Of a DNA stretch of 64,000 bases, positions 59,825 to 64,000 are shown piece after piece. The notes under the pieces are model-generated. The model searched no databases and had not been told where the DNA came from. It saw only the letters and a program-made list of their open reading frames with translations. Both the position numbers and the translations under genes were made by a program. This stretch comes from Portulaca oleracea (taxonomy: Eukaryota; Streptophyta; Magnoliopsida; Caryophyllales; Portulacaceae). The stretch lies in contig CM055882.1 in NCBI GenBank assembly GCA_029582165.1, positions 22,168,867 to 22,232,866 of the forward strand, in the 5' to 3' direction. Positions within the stretch are counted from its first letter, which is position 1. Each line of letters starts with the position of its first letter.

Positions 59825-60228
59825 AAGAAAAAGGTTTGGCTTCCACACTTGTATAACTACATATATTTAAATGAAGGTGAAAAAAAAGAAACACTTTATT
59901 CTACGCATAATAAGTGTGGTAGGCTGCTATTAAATTATTTAATTATAATTTAATATAATACTTTTTTCTGAAAGAATATATTTTTTTATAATTATGGGTA
60001 TTTGACCCAAAGTTATTTACCACGTGCCTAAGCACAAAGGCGCCATTAAGCGCATACAAGTCAGGCCAAAATTGGGCCACAAAGGCAAAATTGGGCTTTT
60101 ACACTACTTCCCTTCCATTCTAGCCCCAAACTCATTCTTTATATAATTAAATTATACATTACATTTCCATTGTTTGATACAGCTCATGTTGCCGACATTG
60201 TTACTCCATCTCCTCATGTTCCTCAAGT
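59825..60228. other. Region 3' of the LINE, little recognised
   Basis: Probably holds the LINE 3' end. No clear poly-A tail (poly-T on +) or target duplication was found; the T-rich stretches at 59961-59990 are candidates. Confidence 0.35.
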
Positions 60229-63200
60229 CTACTTCCTCCAGTTGCTGAAAATTCTTGTTATTTCTGTAAAATTCCTTGCTAGTTCCTCCACTGTACATGC
60301 AATTCCTTCCTTCCACAGGGACGCCCATAGAGCAACCCTATTCTGGATGAGTGTCACAACCAGATTCAGATCTGGTTTCTTTGATTCAAACACAATTTCA
60401 TTGTGGTGTTTCCACAGAGTCCAGAGAGTGGCAAACAATGTTGTGATCCACAACTTCTTAACCATCTTATTCCTCATCCTTGCTTCCATCCATCTTGAGA
60501 ACCAAGTCTTGACGTCCGGGGCTTGTTCAATCCCACATCCAAACGCCTCCATCATTTCATCCCAGATTTTTCTTGCGAAAATGCATTGGATGAACAAATG
60601 ATCAATTTCCTCCCCCCCTATTGTTGCAGAATGGGCATAAATCATGATCTTCTGTGATGCACCCGAATCTCCTCAATCTTCCTCGTGTGTTCATTTTCCC
60701 CAAGAGTGCTGCCCACACCATTAATTCCACCCTTGGCGGTGCTAATTTACGCCAAGCTTCGCAGATTATGGAATCCACTTGGACATCCCCCATGGAAATT
60801 TCCTCAGCTTTCCTGGTTAGTTCCCTTGTCTTATACTCCTCACCAGTACTCATCCATACTATCTCATCATCAGTAGTTGGTTATGGGTGATTTTCAGCCA
60901 ACTTCCTCCTTAATAGTTGCTCAGCTTCCATTTCTTCTATCGTGAGCTCTCTTCTCCATGTTAGCAACCACCTCCAGCATGTCCCTTCAAACCACCCCAT
61001 ATCTTTTACCATTCTCCTTTTCTGTGTTGATACTTTGTATAGTGTTGGAAACAATTCCCTCAATGGTCGCTGTTCAATCCACCCATCGTCCCAAAATCTT
61101 ACCTTGCTTCCATCTCCTATCTTGATGCCCAAATTCTATCTAAATGTCGTCAGTGCAGGTCCATTCTCTGTCCCCATTTTCTTGATGTCTTGCCATACTC
61201 CCGCCTCCCTTAGTTTATATGGGTTTGGCATCTTTGCGTCATCCGTTTCATGGATTGAGTTAATCACTTTCCTCCATAAAACTCCTTCTTCCGTGCCATA
61301 CCTCCACCACCACTTGAACAACAATGCAACATTTTTCATGGCCACATCTCCTACACCAAAGCCTCCTTTTGCTTTCGGCCTCTGAATAATCACCCACCGA
61401 ATAGTTGCATTCACCCTTTCCCCTTCGTTTCCTCCCTAGAAGAACCTCCTTTGTATGTTAATTATCTCCCTTGCCACTGATTTTGGTAACTTGAATAAGG
61501 AGAGGTAATAGTTGGGTAGGCTGTTTAACACAGTCTTGATCAGCACCAATCTCTCTGCCTTGGATAAACAACTTGCCTTCCATGCCTTCAGCTTTGTTGG
61601 GATCTTTTGAATCACAAATTTCCAGGCCTCTTTCCTTCTCATATTAGCTCCTAATGGGAAGCCCAGATAGGTAATAGGCAACTCTAGTACGTTGCATTTC
61701 AAAACTCTTGTTGTTCTCTGTTTCCATGCTTGGTCCCTGCCAAAAACCACCAAGTTAGACTTATCACAGTTTATTTTAAGTCCTGTGAGCTTTTCAAAAA
61801 ACAGCAAGATGGCCTTTGTTCTTAATAGTTGCTTCTCTTCCGCCTTCATAAACACAATGGTGTCATCTGCGAATTGCAAACGAGTGACCTTGACTTTCTT
61901 TCTCCCCACGCTTATCCCTTCTATGTGCTTCTTCTCAGTGGCTTTTTGCATCATCCTGTTTAGAACCTCCCCCACCAACACAAAGAGGAATGATGATAGT
62001 GGGTCTCCTTGTCTAAGCCCCCATTCCATTTTGAAGGGCTTAGTTGCGCACCCATTGACTATTACAGAGGTTGATGCACTTCTGATACAGCTTCTCATCC
62101 ATCTTAGCCATTTAAAACCGAAGCCCATCTGCTCCATTATCTTCTCCAACAGGTCCTATTCAACGGAGTCGTAGGCTTTCTCAAAGTCCAGTTTCAGTAT
62201 GGCCCCTTCCTCCTTCTTCTGCTGTAGCCAACTGACAATCTCGGAGGCGATTAACGCTTCGTCTAGAATCTGCCTACCCGTGATGAATGCAGTTTGTGTC
62301 TCCCCCACTAGGCTCGGCAGAACTTTCCTCAATCAGTTGCTTAACACCCTTGATATAATCTTGTAGATACTACCAACCATACTTATGGGTCGATAGTCTT
62401 TTATGTCACTTGCCTCTTTCTTCTTTGCTATCGGCGTAACCCATGTGGTGTTAATAACCTCCGAGAATGATCCCTCTTGAAAGAATTGCATCATAAAATC
62501 GCTAACTTCCTCCCCTATCACTGGCCATAATCTTTGGATGAATTTCATATTAAATCTATCATATCCTGGCGCCTTATCCGGGTTGTAGCTTTTCACAGCC
62601 TATTGTATTTGTTCCATCATTACATCCTCCTCCAATCGCCTCCTCTCTTCCTCTGTTAATCTCTGCAGCCCAAGGTCTGCAATATTAATGTTCCCCACTC
62701 GTTGTTTCCTTCTGTAGTGCCTCCTAAAATAACCTCTGACCACCCTCCTGATTGCTACAAGATCGTTATATATCTTCCCATCCACTCTAATTTCCTCCAT
62801 GATCTTCCTTCTCCTCCTCATTGTTGCTAGAGTATTGAAGTATTTTGTATTCTTATCTCCCTCCTTTATTGCTTGGCATCTCGACAGTTGTTTCCATAAT
62901 CTCTCTTTTCTCAACAGCCACGTTTCAAGCTGTGTTTTAATTGCTTCCCTTCTAGTATGGTTAACACTGGATATGCATTCTTTCATTGCTTTTTCATCTA
63001 GCAACCTCAGTTCTTCTTCCAACTTCTTCACATTGATCTCTATATTCCCAAACATTTCATTGTTCCACTTTTTGAGAGGTTTCTTTATTGCTTTCAGCCT
63101 CTTATGAGCTGTAAGGTTGTTTAGCAACTTCTATTCTTCCTCAAAAAACTTCGTAAATAATGGGACATCAAGCCATACATCCAAAGCCCTGAATGAAGTA

Positions 63201-64000
63201 GGCCTCCACTGAGCCTCCGTTGTCTTCAGTATGATAGGGAAATGATCTGACAGTCGTCTCTCTCTACAGTACGCTTTAAACCTCTGCATTTGTGACAACA
63301 ACCTACAGTCAATCATAATTCTGTCAATGCGGCTCGCCGCATTGATTCTGATGTACGTGAACTCTTGATCCACAGGTATGTCTTGCAGCTCCATCTGTTG
63401 TGTAGAATCTGCCAGCAACCCCATCCCGGGTGTGACGCCGGAACACCCCCTTCTTTCTGTCGGAGACAATACCTTGTTGAAATCACCCATTAGAATGAGT
63501 GGGTTTTGTGTAGTTACATTCATTTGTTTCAATGTTTCCCAAGTCTCCATCTTCTGTTGATGCTCATTGGGTGCGTACAAGAAGCAAATGGCCAGCTCCC
63601 TGTTGTCATTCGTCCAACATCCCTCTAATCAAATCCATCTCTGGTTTTTCTCAATTCTTCTGCACTGAAAAACTTCTTTGCTCCAAATCACAATGATTCC
63701 TCCTAATCTTCCTTGTGCTGGAACTTCCGCCAATTCTATGTTTTCATTTCTCCAACATCTCCTGCATCCCCATTCGTTGAACTCCTCATGCTTAGTTTCA
63801 ACCAAGCCAATTATATCTAAGTATTCATTCTTTTCTAGCCTCCTACTGTATCTCTTCTTGTCTCACTTCCAATACCGCGGACGTTTCAAGCCCCTAACCT
63901 CATCTTCAAGCCCATTCTCTCCTGTTTTTGCTGTGATTTTTCTTCTTTTTCCTTTTCCTCGTACTGTCACCACTTCTCCTCCGCCCACTTCGTTGCCACT
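60229..64000 (-). mobile_element. L1-type LINE, ORF2 region, dead; 5' part outside the window
   Basis: Read right to left: an apurinic-type endonuclease, a linker, a non-LTR reverse transcriptase and a C-terminal zf-RVT domain. This is the ORF2 order of plant L1 elements. The frame is still open at 64000, so ORF1 and the 5' UTR lie beyond. No RNase H domain was seen. The 3' end is not fixed. Confidence 0.9.
60229..64000 (-). pseudogene. LINE ORF2: endonuclease, reverse transcriptase, zf-RVT
   Basis: Endonuclease (about 63905-63130): LDIIGLVETK, YAPNE, GDFNKVLSPTERRG, SRIDRIMID, SDHFPI. Linker 63127-62600. RT (62596-61136): DKAPGYDRFNMKFIQ, DYRPISMVGSIYKIISRVLSN, GLRQGDPLSSFLFVLV, catalytic FADDT near 61870. 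C-terminal part: KIGDGSKVRFWDDGW (about 61130-61080), then the zf-RVT cysteine region LCPFCNNRGG and HLFIQCIFARKIWDEMM (60660-60560). Nearly all of it lies in one frame interrupted by stops near 63867, 63627, 63131, 62600, 62333, about 62157, about 61434, 61133 and 60878. One frameshift falls in a run of C at about 60611-60618. At least two stops replace an expected Trp (DSVE-stop-DLLEKIM, RRFF-stop-GGNEGE). Confidence 0.88.

Noticed and set aside
60170..60601. 143-residue + strand frame, and similar ones at 60942-61385, 61692-62174 and 62799-63107
   Set aside because: These are antisense shadows of the LINE ORF2.

Overview
This window looks like nuclear DNA of a flowering plant, probably a eudicot. 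It is AT-rich, has one spliced host-type gene with kilobase introns, and is otherwise filled with plant transposable elements. I see no prokaryotic operons, CRISPR arrays, complete rRNA genes or tRNA genes. The only host gene I can support is a three-exon VOC/glyoxalase I-like gene (6940-11065, + strand). Its introns carry three MITEs, one of them a 360-bp near-perfect hairpin.

Layout from left to right. 1-3811: decayed chromodomain Ty3/gypsy element with its 3' LTR; the U3 of that LTR is packed with heat-shock-element-like pentamers. 4668-5437 and 5796-5960: a PIF/Harbinger and a hAT MITE. 6940-11065: the host gene. 12665-32535: minus-strand Copia element (TSD ATTAG) with a gag ORF and no recognisable pol. 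Nested in it are a Tourist-like element (13803-24961), which holds a 9.8-kb non-coding LARD-type LTR element (15000-24780), and a Pack-MULE carrying a PPR gene fragment (28476-30051). 34351-49279: a Cassandra TRIM with 5S rRNA-derived LTRs. Its 3' LTR is split by a 14.2-kb Copia (34806-49008), which holds a Mutator-like element (37088-39361, with its own MITE) and a solo LTR (41071-44300). 50340-53519: second degraded gypsy element. 53555-59821: Tourist-like, Stowaway and inverted-repeat elements with large microsatellites. 60229-64000: minus-strand L1-type LINE with many in-frame stops.

Most element borders rest on target-site duplications read directly from the sequence: ATTAG, ATAAT (Cassandra), TATAG, GATAC/GATAT, the 9-bp AATCCTAAA, CCAATAACT and TATTTTAAT, the 8-bp GTTTCATC, and 3-bp TAA/TTA/GTA/TAC. 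These allow the order of nesting to be reconstructed. None of the autonomous-type polyproteins is intact, so everything here looks non-autonomous or dead. The points of interest are the non-autonomous designs (LARD, gag-only Copia, TRIM, Pack-MULE), palindrome or HSE clusters in LTRs, and microsatellite growth inside Tourist elements.

Limits: everything was read by eye. Family names rest on motifs and termini, not on database searches. Percent identities were not computed.
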